Shown here: one piece after another, positions 54,113 to 63,202 of the stretch | Position numbering within the stretch: the stretch's first letter is position 1 | Layout: each line of letters begins with the position of its first letter | Assembly: GCF_024707545.1 (NCBI RefSeq) | Contig: NZ_CP062229.1 | Span: forward strand, 5,251,501 to 5,315,500 | DNA length: 64,000 nucleotides | Source of the DNA: Mesorhizobium onobrychidis | GTDB lineage: Bacteria > Pseudomonadota > Alphaproteobacteria > Rhizobiales > Rhizobiaceae | Reading direction: 5' to 3' | Notes under the pieces: model-generated | What the model was told of the DNA's origin: nothing | The model's database searches: none | The model's input: the letters and a program-made list of their open reading frames with translations, nothing else | Made by a program: the position numbers and the translations under genes

Positions 54113-54152
54113 ATCTCGCTAGCAAAAAGAGATATCTCGCTAGCAAAAAGAG
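54113..54152. repeat. 21-bp tandem duplication
   Basis: ATCTCGCTAGCAAAAAGAG is repeated at 54113-54131 and 54134-54152 (period 21). It lies in the shared leader of the TPR-sulfotransferase (minus) and the aminotransferase (plus). Confidence 0.9.
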
Positions 54153-54250
54153 CGGGGGGAATCCAGCATGATGGTCGCAGCCAAGGCGGGAGCTTGCGCG
54201 GCCAACTGTGCCGCGCTAGCAAGAAGGCCCTTTTCGAACGAGCTTTTGCC

Positions 54251-55363
54251 ATGCGCCAGCGCCCTTCCCTCACGCCAATCGTCAGTGCGCTTCCCTCGAC
54301 GGTGCCGTTTGTCGGCCCGGAGGCGCAGGAACGTGACCGGGGCCGCGCGTTTCGCGCCCGCATCGGCGCCAATGAGAGCAGCTTTGGTCCCTCGCCGCGC
54401 GTCGTCGCCCGTATGGCCGAGATTGCCAGCGATATGTGGATGTATTGCGACCCAGACAATCACGATTTGAAGGTGACTGTTGCCGCGCATCTTGGCGTCG
54501 GCGCCGAGAACGTGGTGGTCGGCGAAGGCATAGACGGGTTGCTCAGCCTGGTGGCGCGCATGTATGTGGCGCCGGGCAACGCGGTTGTCACCTCGCTCGG
54601 CGCCTATCCGACTTTCAATTTCCATATTGCCGGCGTCGGCGGCCGGCTGGTCGCGGTTCCCTACGAGAACGACCGGGAAAGCCTGGACGGCCTATTGGCT
54701 GCGGTCGCCAGGGAGACGGCGCCGCTGGTCTATCTGTCCAACCCGGACAATCCAATGGGCAGCTGGTGGGAAGCGGCCGAGCTCATCCGCTTCATCGAAG
54801 CCCTGCCGGAAACCACCATGCTGGTGCTCGACGAGGCCTATGGCGAGCTAGGCCCGGCCTCGGCGCTGCCGCCGATCGATGTCGCGCGGCCGAACGTCAT
54901 CCGCATGCGCACCTTCTCGAAGGCCTACGGGCTGGCCGGCATACGCTGCGGCTACGCGGTGGCCGATGCCCAGGTGATCCGCGATTTCGAGAAGATCCGC
55001 AACCATTACGGCGTCAGCCGCATGGCGCAGATCGCCGGCGTCGAGGCGCTTGCCGATCAGGATTATCTCCAAAGCGTGGTGACGCGGGTTGCTTCCGGCC
55101 GCCGGCGCATCGCTGAAATAGCCGAGGCGAACGGGCTGAAGCCGCTGCCGTCTGCAACCAACTTCGTCACCATAGATTGCGGCGGCGACGGCGCCTTCGC
55201 GCTGAACGTGCTGCAGGCGCTTTTGTCGCGCGATGTGTTCATCCGCAAGCCGATGGTGCCGGTGCTCGACCGCTGCATCAGGGTCAGCGTTGGCCTCGAC
55301 CACGAACTCGACATTTTTGCCGAGGAATTGCCCGGTGCGTTGGCGGCGGCGCGGGGGAACTGA
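54251..55363 (+). CDS. HisC-like pyridoxal-phosphate aminotransferase
   Basis: 370 residues of fold-type I aminotransferases, histidinol-phosphate/aromatic aminotransferase-like. IGANESSFGPSP, YLSNPDNPMGSWW, VLDEAYGELG, and the PLP lysine motif TFSKAYGLAGIRCGYAV are present; substrate-carboxylate Arg is in RVSVG near the C-terminus. It is not in a his operon here, so a histidinol-phosphate, aromatic or other amino donor role remains open. Start ATG 54251; upstream in-frame codons overlap the divergent gene leader. Confidence 0.88.
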   Translation: MRQRPSLTPIVSALPSTVPFVGPEAQERDRGRAFRARIGANESSFGPSPRVVARMAEIASDMWMYCDPDNHDLKVTVAAHLGVGAENVVVGEGIDGLLSLVARMYVAPGNAVVTSLGAYPTFNFHIAGVGGRLVAVPYENDRESLDGLLAAVARETAPLVYLSNPDNPMGSWWEAAELIRFIEALPETTMLVLDEAYGELGPASALPPIDVARPNVIRMRTFSKAYGLAGIRCGYAVADAQVIRDFEKIRNHYGVSRMAQIAGVEALADQDYLQSVVTRVASGRRRIAEIAEANGLKPLPSATNFVTIDCGGDGAFALNVLQALLSRDVFIRKPMVPVLDRCIRVSVGLDHELDIFAEELPGALAAARGN

Positions 55364-55367
55364 AGGC

Positions 55368-55525
55368 GCTCTTCCTTCTCCCCTTGTGGGAGAAGGTGGA
55401 TCGGCGCGTAGCGCCGAGACGGTTGAGGGGTGTTGGACGGAGTGCCGGCGGTGCCAAGCTGGAACACCCCTCATCCGACCTCGCTTCGCGAGGCCACCTT
55501 CTCCCACAAGGGGAGAAGGAAGAGC
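55368..55525. repeat. Large palindromic repeat element
   Basis: Left arm GCTCTTCCTTCTCCCCTTG and right arm CAAGGGGAGAAGGAAGAGC are exact inverses at the ends (55368.. and ..55525), continuing inward with TGGGAGAAGGTGG / CCACCTTCTCCCA. The about 90-bp centre holds a second pair, GGGGTGTT../ACACCCC. It sits downstream of the aminotransferase gene. Confidence 0.88.
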
Positions 55526-55553
55526 CGCGCGGCTCGCGCCGTCTCGCCTGCCG

Positions 55554-55592
55554 GAACGTTCGATCCACATCTCTTGAATTAATTGAACGTTC
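55554..55592. promoter_or_regulatory. Paired GAACGTTC boxes upstream of TetR gene
   Basis: GAACGTTC occurs at 55554-55561 and 55585-55592, each followed by G, with 31 bp between start points, 31 bp upstream of the TetR ATG. They are good candidates for an autorepressor site. Confidence 0.5.
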
Positions 55593-55622
55593 GTTTTATT
55601 GTTGCCTCTCGATGAGGTGACC

Positions 55623-56273
55623 ATGGCGCGCACGACCGGTTCCGACGGAGAAAAGACCGAAGCTGCGGTCCGCGAGGCGGCGGTCAGCCTGATCGCGCGT
55701 CTTGGCTACGAGGCAATGTCGATGCGCCAACTGGCCGCCGAGGTCGGCGTGCAGGCGGCGGCGCTCTACCGCTATTTTCCGACCAAAGAAGACCTCTTGT
55801 TCACGCTGATGCGCGAGCACATGGAAGGGCTGATTGAGGCATGGAATACGGCGCGCCCCGTCGTGGCCGATCCGGCGACGCGGCTCGCCGCCTATGTCGA
55901 AAACCACATCGCCTTCCACATCGAACGCCGCCATTCCACCCATGTCTCGAACATGGAATTGCGCAGCCTGTCGCATGATAGCCTGACGCAGATCCTGCGC
56001 ATGCGCACGACCTATGAAAAGGAGCTGCGCGCCATTCTGCGCGATGGCGCAGAAGCCGGCGTCTTCGACATCGAAGACACGGGGCTGACTGCCATGGCGC
56101 TGATCCAGATGGTGACCGGCGTCATCGTCTGGTTCCGGCCGGGCGAACGGCTATCGATCTCGGAGGTAACCGCCACATATCTTTCAATGACGATGCGCCT
56201 GGTTGGAGCAAAGGTCCACGGCGCGACAACGACCTACAGCGCCGGGCGAGCAAAGGACGCTGTAGCACTTTGA
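55623..56273 (+). CDS. TetR/AcrR-family regulator of the liu operon
   Basis: 216 residues from ATG 55623. N-terminal helix-turn-helix: [47 protein letters not shown] (split: [31 protein letters not shown]). The rest is a TetR ligand domain. The last 13 or so residues are encoded by a RIME-like repeat, so the original C-terminus may have been replaced. It lies 64 bp before ivd and probably represses leucine/branched-chain acyl-CoA degradation genes. Confidence 0.88.
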   Translation: MARTTGSDGEKTEAAVREAAVSLIARLGYEAMSMRQLAAEVGVQAAALYRYFPTKEDLLFTLMREHMEGLIEAWNTARPVVADPATRLAAYVENHIAFHIERRHSTHVSNMELRSLSHDSLTQILRMRTTYEKELRAILRDGAEAGVFDIEDTGLTAMALIQMVTGVIVWFRPGERLSISEVTATYLSMTMRLVGAKVHGATTTYSAGRAKDAVAL

Positions 56274-56324
56274 TTTTGCGCATGACCCACCGCGAAAATC
56301 GAATTCGATTTCGCGGTCGTGCGC
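56234..56324. repeat. RIME-like element 7
   Basis: CTACAGC..GCTGTAG (56234-56265) then GCGCATGACC..GGTCGTGCGC (56278-56324). The TetR reading frame and stop codon lie inside; the ivd ribosome site GGGAGG follows directly. Confidence 0.83.
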
Positions 56325-56337
56325 CGGGAGGAACGGC

Positions 56338-57501
56338 ATGTACACGCACACACTTAACTTCGGGCTTGACGAAGACATCGAGGCGCTGCGCGACCTGGTG
56401 CGCCGCTTCGCCCAGGACAAGATCGCGCCGATCGCCGCCGACATCGACCGGTCGAACGAATTTCCGGCGCATCTGTGGGCCGAGCTCGGTGGGCTCGGCC
56501 TGCTCGGCATCACCGCCGATCCGGGTTTCGGCGGCACCGGCATGGGCTATCTCGCTCATGTTGTCGCGATGGAAGAGGTTTCCCGCGCCTCGGCCTCAGT
56601 CGGCCTCTCCTACGGCGCCCATTCCAACCTCTGCGTCAACCAGATCAATCGCTGGGCGACGCCGGCGCAGAAGGAGAAATATCTGCCTGCGCTGTGCAGC
56701 GGCGAAAAGGTCGGCGCGCTGGCAATGTCGGAATCAGGCGCCGGCTCCGACGTCGTATCGCTCAAACTTCGCGCCGAAAAGCGCAACGACCGCTACGTGC
56801 TCAACGGCACCAAGATGTGGATCACCAACGGCCCGGACGCCGCGACGCTGGTCGTCTATGCCAAGACCGATCCGGCGCTCCATTCGCGCGGCATCACCGC
56901 CTTCATCGTCGAAAGGGATTTTGCCGGGTTTTCCGTCGCGCAGAAGCTCGACAAGCTCGGCATGCGCGGCTCCAACACCGGCGAACTTGTGTTCGAGAAC
57001 GTCGAGGTGCCGTTCGACAATGTGCTGCATGAGGAAGGGCGCGGCGTCGAAGTGCTGATGTCGGGCCTCGACTACGAGCGCACCGTGCTCGCCGGCGGCC
57101 CGATCGGGCTGATGGCGGCGTGCCTCGATGTGGCAATACCTTATGTGCACGAACGCAAGCAGTTCGGCCAGCCGATCGGCGAGTTCCAGCTGGTGCAGGG
57201 CAAGCTCGCCGACATGTATACGACGATGAATGCCGCACGCGCCTATGTCTATGCCGTCGCCGCCGCCTGCGACCGCGGCCAGACGAGCCGCAAGGACGCC
57301 GCCGCTTGCGTGCTGTTCTCCGCCGAGAAGGCGACGCAGATGGCGCTCGACGCCATCCAGCTGCTGGGCGGCAATGGCTACATCAACGACTATCCGACCG
57401 GCCGACTTTTGCGCGACGCCAAGCTCTATGAGATAGGCGCCGGCACCAGCGAAATCCGTCGCTGGCTGATCGGGCGCGAAATCATGGCGGAGGGGGCCTA
57501 A
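56338..57501 (+). CDS. ivd: Isovaleryl-CoA dehydrogenase
   Basis: 387 residues, FAD acyl-CoA dehydrogenase that oxidises isovaleryl-CoA in leucine breakdown. Catalytic Glu247 is in [15 protein letters not shown], at the position specific for isovaleryl-CoA dehydrogenases; signatures MSESGAGSD and QLLGGNGY are present. GGGAGG 8 bp before ATG. Operon with mccB and mccA; the next module is a toxin-antitoxin pair. Confidence 0.95.
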   Translation: MYTHTLNFGLDEDIEALRDLVRRFAQDKIAPIAADIDRSNEFPAHLWAELGGLGLLGITADPGFGGTGMGYLAHVVAMEEVSRASASVGLSYGAHSNLCVNQINRWATPAQKEKYLPALCSGEKVGALAMSESGAGSDVVSLKLRAEKRNDRYVLNGTKMWITNGPDAATLVVYAKTDPALHSRGITAFIVERDFAGFSVAQKLDKLGMRGSNTGELVFENVEVPFDNVLHEEGRGVEVLMSGLDYERTVLAGGPIGLMAACLDVAIPYVHERKQFGQPIGEFQLVQGKLADMYTTMNAARAYVYAVAAACDRGQTSRKDAAACVLFSAEKATQMALDAIQLLGGNGYINDYPTGRLLRDAKLYEIGAGTSEIRRWLIGREIMAEGA

Positions 57502-57540
57502 TGGCGCTATCTCCTGAATTTGCCATGCGTGAGAACTTGT

Positions 57541-57572
57541 GCCATATTTTCCAGAATATGCCATATTTCTGG
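57541..57572. promoter_or_regulatory. Candidate operator of the AbrB/PIN module
   Basis: GCCATATTT is directly repeated (57541 and 57560) and CCAGAA-N10-TTCTGG (57551-57572) is an inverted repeat overlapping it, 14 bp before the antitoxin ATG. Confidence 0.55.
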
Positions 57573-57585
57573 AACGAGGCAGACC

Positions 57586-57972
57586 ATGGGAACGGAAAAG
57601 GCTAGGTTAGACGAGAATCCGCAAACGCACTTCGACGCAGGAGCTCAAAAAACTCCGCTCCGGGTGCCAGCGAAACGCGAGCGCGTCAGACTTGGCGAGG
57701 GCGGGCGTTTCGTCATTCCGGCTGCGATGCGCGAGGAGATGGGCGTGAAGCCTGGTGAAGACTTGATCCTCCATGTCGAGAACGGCGAGTTGCGGGTAAG
57801 GTCGTGGCTTCGAAATCTCAGGCGCGTCCAGGCCGAATTGTCAGCGTTGAAAAAGCCTGAGGAAAGTGTCGTCGACGAATTTCTGAAGGAGCGGCGGGAA
57901 GATCAGCGCCGAAGCGACAAGCGTTTGGACCGGCTTCATGCCGAAGGAACGGCGAGGAAGGGAGCGAAGTGA
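57586..57972 (+). CDS. AbrB/MazE-type antitoxin
   Basis: 128 residues from ATG 57586. The swapped-hairpin AbrB DNA-binding domain reads RVRLGEGGRFVIPAAMREEMGVKPGEDLILHVENGELRV (about 33-71; split: RVRLGEGGRFVIPAAMRE). The rest is a charged helix ending in a basic tail that would wrap the toxin. It overlaps the PIN gene by GTGA. Placed inside the liu operon between ivd and mccB. Confidence 0.85.
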   Translation: MGTEKARLDENPQTHFDAGAQKTPLRVPAKRERVRLGEGGRFVIPAAMREEMGVKPGEDLILHVENGELRVRSWLRNLRRVQAELSALKKPEESVVDEFLKERREDQRRSDKRLDRLHAEGTARKGAK

Positions 57973-58352
57973 AACCCTACGTCATGGACAGCTCGGCGGC
58001 GCTTGCGATCCTGCTCAACGAGAAAGGCACCGATATTGCCTTGGGTTTCGCGCCGAATGCGCAATGCAGCTCCGTCAATGCAGCGGAAGTGATCGCCAAG
58101 CTGATCGACAGGGGACGCAGCATGGAAGCGGCCGCTGACGACCTCGCAAGCCTAGGCATGCCGGTCGCTGTTTTCGACGAAATGATGGGCATCGCCGCCG
58201 GTCAGCTTCGCGAGCTGACGCGGCATCGCGGCTTGTCGCTGGGCGATCGGGCCTGCCTGGCGCTGGCAATTCGCGAGAACGCCATTGCCGTTACCGCCGA
58301 CCGTGACTGGGGCGACCTGGATATCGGCTGCAAGATCGAACTGATCCGGTAA
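57969..58352 (+). CDS. vapC: PIN-domain (VapC-like) toxin
   Basis: 127 residues from GTG 57969. [20 protein letters not shown] carries the first acidic residue (Asp7); [26 protein letters not shown] and [12 protein letters not shown] contain the others. A tRNA/rRNA-cleaving toxin by family. It overlaps its antitoxin by 4 bp and ends 4 bp before mccB, so liu transcription runs through the module. Confidence 0.87.
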   Translation: MKPYVMDSSAALAILLNEKGTDIALGFAPNAQCSSVNAAEVIAKLIDRGRSMEAAADDLASLGMPVAVFDEMMGIAAGQLRELTRHRGLSLGDRACLALAIRENAIAVTADRDWGDLDIGCKIELIR

Positions 58353-58356
58353 CGCC

Positions 58357-59964
58357 ATGGCCACCCTCACTTCGCAGATCTCGCCCGCCTCCGACACCTT
58401 CCGCGCCAATGCCGCGCGCATGCGGGCGCTGGTCGCCGACATTGCGGAAAAGGCGGCAACCGTCGAGCGTGGCGGCTCGGAGGAAGCGCGTGAGCGCCAC
58501 CAGAGCCGCGGCAAGCTTTTGCCGCGCGAGCGCCTTGCCCAATTGCTCGACACCGGCTCGCCGTTCCTCGAGATCGGCCAGTTCGCCGCGTGGTCGATGT
58601 ATGGCGAAGACATCTCATCGGCCGGCATCATCGCCGGCATCGGCCGCGTCGAAGGCACCGAAGTGATGGTCGTCGTCAACGACGCCACGGTGAAGGGCGG
58701 CACCTATTATCCGCTGACCGTCAAGAAGCATCTGCGCGCCCAGGAAATCGCGCTGCAGAACAAACTGCCTTGCGTCTATCTTGTCGACAGCGGCGGCGCC
58801 AATCTGCCCAACCAGGACGAGGTGTTTCCTGACCGCGACCATTTCGGCCGCATCTTCTACAACCAGGCCAACATGTCGGCTTCGGGCATACCACAGATCG
58901 CCTGCGTCATGGGCTCGTGCACGGCGGGCGGCGCCTATGTGCCGGCGATGTCGGACGAGACGATCATGGTGCGCAACCAGGCGACTATCTTCCTTGGCGG
59001 CCCGCCGCTGGTGAAGGCCGCGACCGGCGAGGATGTCAGCGCGGAGGAACTGGGCGGCGCCGATGTGCACACGCGGCTTTCCGGCGTTGCCGACCACTAT
59101 GCGCTGGACGACGAGCATGCGCTGGCGATCGCGCGCCGCATCGTCAAGAACCTGAATCGAAAGAAGGAGATCTGGCTGGCACTTCGCGATCCGATTGCGC
59201 CGCTTCATGCAGCCGATGAGCTCTACGGCATCGTGCCGACCGATCTGCGCCAACCCTATGACGTGCGTGAAGTGATCGCGCGCATCGTCGACGGCTCCGA
59301 CTTCGACGAGTTCAAGCAGAATTACGGCACCACGCTGGTCACCGGCTTTGCCCATCTCAACGGCATGCCAGTCGGCATCATCGCCAACAACGGCGTGCTG
59401 TTCTCCGAAAGCGCGCTCAAGGGCGCGCATTTCATCGAGTTGTGCTGCCAGCGCAAGATCCCGCTGATCTTCCTGCAAAACATCACCGGCTTCATGGTGG
59501 GGCGAAAATACGAGGCCGGCGGCATCGCCAAGGACGGCGCCAAGCTGGTGATGGCCGTCGCCACGGCCCGGGTGCCGAAGGTAACCATCATCATCGGCGG
59601 CTCGTTCGGCGCCGGCAATTACGGCATGTGCGGACGCGCCTATTCGCCACGCTTCCTATGGATGTGGCCGAATGCCCGCATTTCGGTGATGGGCGGCGAG
59701 CAGGCGGCCACCGTGCTGGCCGTCGTCAAGCGCGAGGGGATCGAGCGCAAGGGCGGGGAATGGAGCGCGGAGGAGGAGGCAAAATTCAAGAAGCCGATCC
59801 TGATGAAATACGAGCATGAAGGCCACCCGCTCTATTCCTCCGCTCGGCTCTGGGACGACGGCATCATCGACCCGGCCAGGACGCGCGAGGTGCTGGCGCT
59901 CAGCCTTTCAGCCGCGCTGAACGGCGAGATCGAGGAGACACGGTTCGGCGTGTTCAGGATGTGA
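58357..59964 (+). CDS. mccB: Methylcrotonyl-CoA carboxylase, carboxyltransferase (beta) subunit
   Basis: 535 residues, acyl-CoA carboxylase beta fold with N- and C-terminal carboxyltransferase halves. [56 protein letters not shown] (split) and [20 protein letters not shown] are typical of MCC rather than propionyl-CoA carboxylase. It carboxylates 3-methylcrotonyl-CoA using biotin on MccA. Confidence 0.94.
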   Translation: MATLTSQISPASDTFRANAARMRALVADIAEKAATVERGGSEEARERHQSRGKLLPRERLAQLLDTGSPFLEIGQFAAWSMYGEDISSAGIIAGIGRVEGTEVMVVVNDATVKGGTYYPLTVKKHLRAQEIALQNKLPCVYLVDSGGANLPNQDEVFPDRDHFGRIFYNQANMSASGIPQIACVMGSCTAGGAYVPAMSDETIMVRNQATIFLGGPPLVKAATGEDVSAEELGGADVHTRLSGVADHYALDDEHALAIARRIVKNLNRKKEIWLALRDPIAPLHAADELYGIVPTDLRQPYDVREVIARIVDGSDFDEFKQNYGTTLVTGFAHLNGMPVGIIANNGVLFSESALKGAHFIELCCQRKIPLIFLQNITGFMVGRKYEAGGIAKDGAKLVMAVATARVPKVTIIIGGSFGAGNYGMCGRAYSPRFLWMWPNARISVMGGEQAATVLAVVKREGIERKGGEWSAEEEAKFKKPILMKYEHEGHPLYSSARLWDDGIIDPARTREVLALSLSAALNGEIEETRFGVFRM

Positions 59965-59965
59965 G

Positions 59966-60496
59966 ATGAGCGAGATTGCCCCCAGGATTGACGTTCATGT
60001 CGGCGACATCACAAAGCTGGCGGTCGATGCCATCGTCAATGCCGCCAACACCTCGCTCTTGGGCGGCGGTGGCGTCGACGGCGCCATTCACCGGGCGGCC
60101 GGCCCCGAGCTTCTGGCCGAATGCCGAACACTCAATGGCTGCAAGGTCGGCGACGCAAAACTCACCAAAGGTTACAAGCTGCCGGCACACTACATCATCC
60201 ACACGGTCGGTCCGGTCTGGCAAGGCGGCGGCAAAGGTGAAGCCCAACTGCTCGCCTCCTGCTATCGCCGGTCGCTCGAACTCGCCGTCGCCAAGGATTG
60301 CCGGACCGTGGCATTCCCGGCGATCTCGACCGGTGTATACCGGTATCCAAAGGACCAGGCGACGCAGGTCGCTGTTGATACCGTGAGCGCCTTCATCAGC
60401 CAGAACGCGGTTCCGGAAACCGTCGTCTTCTGCTGCTTCGACCAGCAAACGGCGGAACTATACCAGCAGGCGTTGCTGCGCCTGGCGGGAGCGTGA
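59966..60496 (+). CDS. Macrodomain protein (O-acetyl-ADP-ribose deacetylase type)
   Basis: 176 residues, a single macrodomain: [35 protein letters not shown] (split: [20 protein letters not shown]) and [12 protein letters not shown] match the MacroD/YmdB class that hydrolyses O-acetyl-ADP-ribose or removes ADP-ribose from proteins. ATG is 1 bp after the mccB stop (TGAGATGA). An uncommon member of a leucine-degradation operon. Confidence 0.92.
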   Translation: MSEIAPRIDVHVGDITKLAVDAIVNAANTSLLGGGGVDGAIHRAAGPELLAECRTLNGCKVGDAKLTKGYKLPAHYIIHTVGPVWQGGGKGEAQLLASCYRRSLELAVAKDCRTVAFPAISTGVYRYPKDQATQVAVDTVSAFISQNAVPETVVFCCFDQQTAELYQQALLRLAGA

Positions 60497-60614
60497 CCTG
60501 TCCCGATGAGAAATCCCATCCACACCCTTCAGACTCATTTTCAAACATCGAACTGGCCAGACGGAAAAATTGCGGCTATTGCTGATTTGCAATTTCCATG
60601 GGGATGGGGCGAAG

Positions 60615-60992
60615 ATGAGACTGCGACTTTCTCAGAAAACTACTGTATCGATACTTGCAGGGCTTCTTATATTAGCTGCTCCAGGCAGCAGCACTGCGGA
60701 ATCACTGGCGGGCAACAAAGGCGACATCCGTTTCTACCCGAATTTGGCTGGAAACCCGAAGGATCCGTGTACCAAGACGTACAACGCCTATGTGGCGGCC
60801 AGCGGCCATTCAGCCTATGCAACGACCTTTTATTCGCGCGTCGTCGACATCTACATCATTTGCGGCGCGCGGCTGAACGCACCGTCGCAACAGGCGGCGG
60901 AAGATTTGGCGCTGCGGAACTGTCAGTCAGGCTTGAAAAAGTGGAAAGTCAGGCTTGCGAGCGGCGGCTGTCAGATCGCGCTTTCCAAATAG
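60615..60992 (+). CDS. Small exported hypothetical protein
   Basis: 125 residues from ATG 60615 with a signal peptide (KTTVSILAGLLILAAPGSSTAES, predicted cleavage near residue 27). The mature part has three to four cysteines (DPCTKTY, IICGARL, LRNCQSG, GGCQIAL), likely disulfide bonded. AAEDLALRNC is weakly like DUF4189 repeats but I cannot assign a family. It lies between the macrodomain gene and mccA. Confidence 0.65.
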   Translation: MRLRLSQKTTVSILAGLLILAAPGSSTAESLAGNKGDIRFYPNLAGNPKDPCTKTYNAYVAASGHSAYATTFYSRVVDIYIICGARLNAPSQQAAEDLALRNCQSGLKKWKVRLASGGCQIALSK

Positions 60993-61041
60993 TCAGTCGC
61001 CTGGCTGACTGGCACCGCCCGCGGAAAATCCGGGAGGTCCC

Positions 61042-63000
61042 ATGTTCGCCAAAATCCTGATCGCCAACCGCGGCGAGATCGCTTGCCGGGTGATCCGCAC
61101 GGCACGCAAGCTGGGCGTACGTAGCGTTGCCGTCTATTCCGACGCCGACACCGGGGCTTTGCATGTCGAGATGGCCGACGAAGCGGTGCATATCGGCGCC
61201 TCGCCTGTCGGCGAAAGCTATCTGCGCGGCGACAAGATTGTCGCGGCGGCTTTGGCCACCGGCGCTGAAGCCATCCATCCGGGCTATGGTTTTCTGTCGG
61301 AAAACCCTGATTTCGTTGACCAGGTGACGGCGGCGGGGCTCGTCTTCATCGGCCCGTCGGCCGCCTCGATCCGCGCCATGGGGCTGAAGGACGCGGCCAA
61401 GCGGCTGATGGAGAAGGCCGGCGTGCCTGTCGTGCCGGGCTATCACGGCGAGGCGCAGGAGATCGTGCTGCTCGCCTCCAAGGCACGCGAGATCGGCTAT
61501 CCCGTCCTGATCAAGGCGCGTGCCGGCGGCGGCGGCAAGGGCATGCGGCGCGTCGAACATCCCGACGACTTTTCCGAGGCGCTGTCGGGTGCACGGCGCG
61601 AGGCCAAGGCCGCTTTCGGCGACGACCGCGTGCTGGTCGAGAAATATGTAGAGAAGCCGCGCCACATCGAGGTTCAGGTATTCGGCGATATCTTCGGCAA
61701 CGTCGTGCATCTCTACGAGCGCGACTGCTCGGCACAGCGCCGCCATCAGAAGGTGATCGAGGAAGCCCCCGCCCCCGGCATGACGCCGGCATTGCGCAAG
61801 GCGATGACGGAGGCGGCGGTGAAGGCCGCCAAGGCAATCAACTATTCCGGCGCCGGCACGATCGAGTTCATCGTCGATGCCTCGCAAGGGCTGAAGGCCG
61901 ACCGCTTCTGGTTCATGGAAATGAACACCCGCCTGCAGGTCGAGCACCCAGTCACCGAAATGGTCACCGGCATCGACCTGGTCGAGTGGCAGTTGCGGGC
62001 GGCGTCCGGCGAAAAGCTGCCGAAGACGCAGAGCGAGATCACGCTCTCCGGTCACGCCTTCGAGGCGCGCATCTATGCCGAGGACGCGGCAAGGGGTTTT
62101 TTGCCGGCGACGGGCACGCTGCATCACCTGAAATTTCCGGATACCGCGCCCGAGGGCGCCAGCATGCGGATCGAGACCGGCGTGCGGGCCGGCGATGCCA
62201 TCTCGCCGTTCTACGATCCAATGATCGCCAAGCTGATCGTCCACGGCAAGGGCAGGCAGGCGGCGCTCGAAGCGCTAGGCATAACCCTTTCGCAGACCGA
62301 GATCGCCGGCTCGACCGTCAACACCGCCTTTCTCGCTGCTCTTGCCGCTGACGCGGATTTTTCGGCAGGCGATGTCGATACCGGCCTGATCGGCAGGCAT
62401 CAGCAAGCGCTCACCGCGGTGCCGCCGCCGAGCAGCGAGATCATCGCCGCAGCCGCGCTCGCGGCATCCGGCGCCGGGGCTCAGGCGCCGAGTGGCGATC
62501 CATGGTCGTCGCTCGTCGGCTATGCGCATTTCCACGCGATCGCGCGGCGCACGCGGCTGCGTTACGGCGAGGATGATATCCTCGCGCTTGTGTCGGTGCG
62601 GCCGGACAAGCGCTTCCAAGTGGCACTGGACGCACCTTATGACAGCGCGCTTGATCTTCGCGCTCCCCCTCGCCTCGCCCGCTGGCCCGGCCACGTCACT
62701 GTCTTTTCGGGCGCCGTCGGCTACAGCTTCGCGGTGCCGGACCCGTTGGCAAGGGCCGACGAAATCGCCGCCGGTTCTGACAGCCTGCGCGCTCCCATGC
62801 CGGGCCTGGTCAAGCTGGTGCGCGCGGCAAAAGGTGAGGCCGTCATCAAGGGCCAGCCGCTGTTGATCCTGGAAGCGATGAAGATGGAACACACGATTTC
62901 CGCCACTCATGACGGGACGATCGCCGAGATCGCAGCGGAAGGCGCACAAGTCACCGACGGGACCGTGCTGGTGCGTTTTGCCGAGGAAGTACACGGCTGA
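61042..63000 (+). CDS. mccA: Methylcrotonyl-CoA carboxylase, biotin-containing (alpha) subunit
   Basis: 652 residues. Biotin carboxylase domain (1-450; KILIANRGEIACRVIRTARKLG split, KARAGGGGKGMR ATP loop, MEMNTRLQVEHPVTE catalytic), a linker of the MCC type, and a C-terminal biotinyl domain with Lys614 in EAMKMEH. It carboxylates biotin and passes CO2 to MccB. No HMG-CoA lyase or methylglutaconyl-CoA hydratase gene follows. Confidence 0.95.
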   Translation: MFAKILIANRGEIACRVIRTARKLGVRSVAVYSDADTGALHVEMADEAVHIGASPVGESYLRGDKIVAAALATGAEAIHPGYGFLSENPDFVDQVTAAGLVFIGPSAASIRAMGLKDAAKRLMEKAGVPVVPGYHGEAQEIVLLASKAREIGYPVLIKARAGGGGKGMRRVEHPDDFSEALSGARREAKAAFGDDRVLVEKYVEKPRHIEVQVFGDIFGNVVHLYERDCSAQRRHQKVIEEAPAPGMTPALRKAMTEAAVKAAKAINYSGAGTIEFIVDASQGLKADRFWFMEMNTRLQVEHPVTEMVTGIDLVEWQLRAASGEKLPKTQSEITLSGHAFEARIYAEDAARGFLPATGTLHHLKFPDTAPEGASMRIETGVRAGDAISPFYDPMIAKLIVHGKGRQAALEALGITLSQTEIAGSTVNTAFLAALAADADFSAGDVDTGLIGRHQQALTAVPPPSSEIIAAAALAASGAGAQAPSGDPWSSLVGYAHFHAIARRTRLRYGEDDILALVSVRPDKRFQVALDAPYDSALDLRAPPRLARWPGHVTVFSGAVGYSFAVPDPLARADEIAAGSDSLRAPMPGLVKLVRAAKGEAVIKGQPLLILEAMKMEHTISATHDGTIAEIAAEGAQVTDGTVLVRFAEEVHG

Positions 63001-63064
63001 CGCTGTTCCTTAATCCACGAGGCGATGTAGGGGCACCCGCCACAGACGCACGCCCAAAATGAAA

Positions 63065-63087
63065 ATGGCCGAGTCTGCCCCGGCCAT
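63065..63087 (-). terminator. Possible terminator of the binding-protein gene
   Basis: ATGGCCG/CGGCCAT form a 7-bp stem with a 9-nt loop. Read on the minus strand it is followed by TTTTCATTTTG, a T-rich stretch, downstream of the livJ-like gene. It may also act for mccA on the other strand. Confidence 0.45.
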
Positions 63088-63106
63088 CTCCGATAGTCAC
63101 TAGGCG

Positions 63107-63196
63107 CTAAAGCGCGTCTCATACGACGCGCTTTAGTTCTTGTTTTTATGCATGTCGTTATCGCAAAACCGCTGCGCACTTTTGCGCGACATGCAT
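63107..63196. repeat. RIME-like element 8
   Basis: CTAAAGCGCGTC..GACGCGCTTTAG (63108-63136) and ATGCATGTCG..CGACATGCAT (63148-63196) palindromes in the convergent gap between mccA and the binding-protein gene. Confidence 0.85.
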
Positions 63197-63202
63197 TAGC
63201 CA

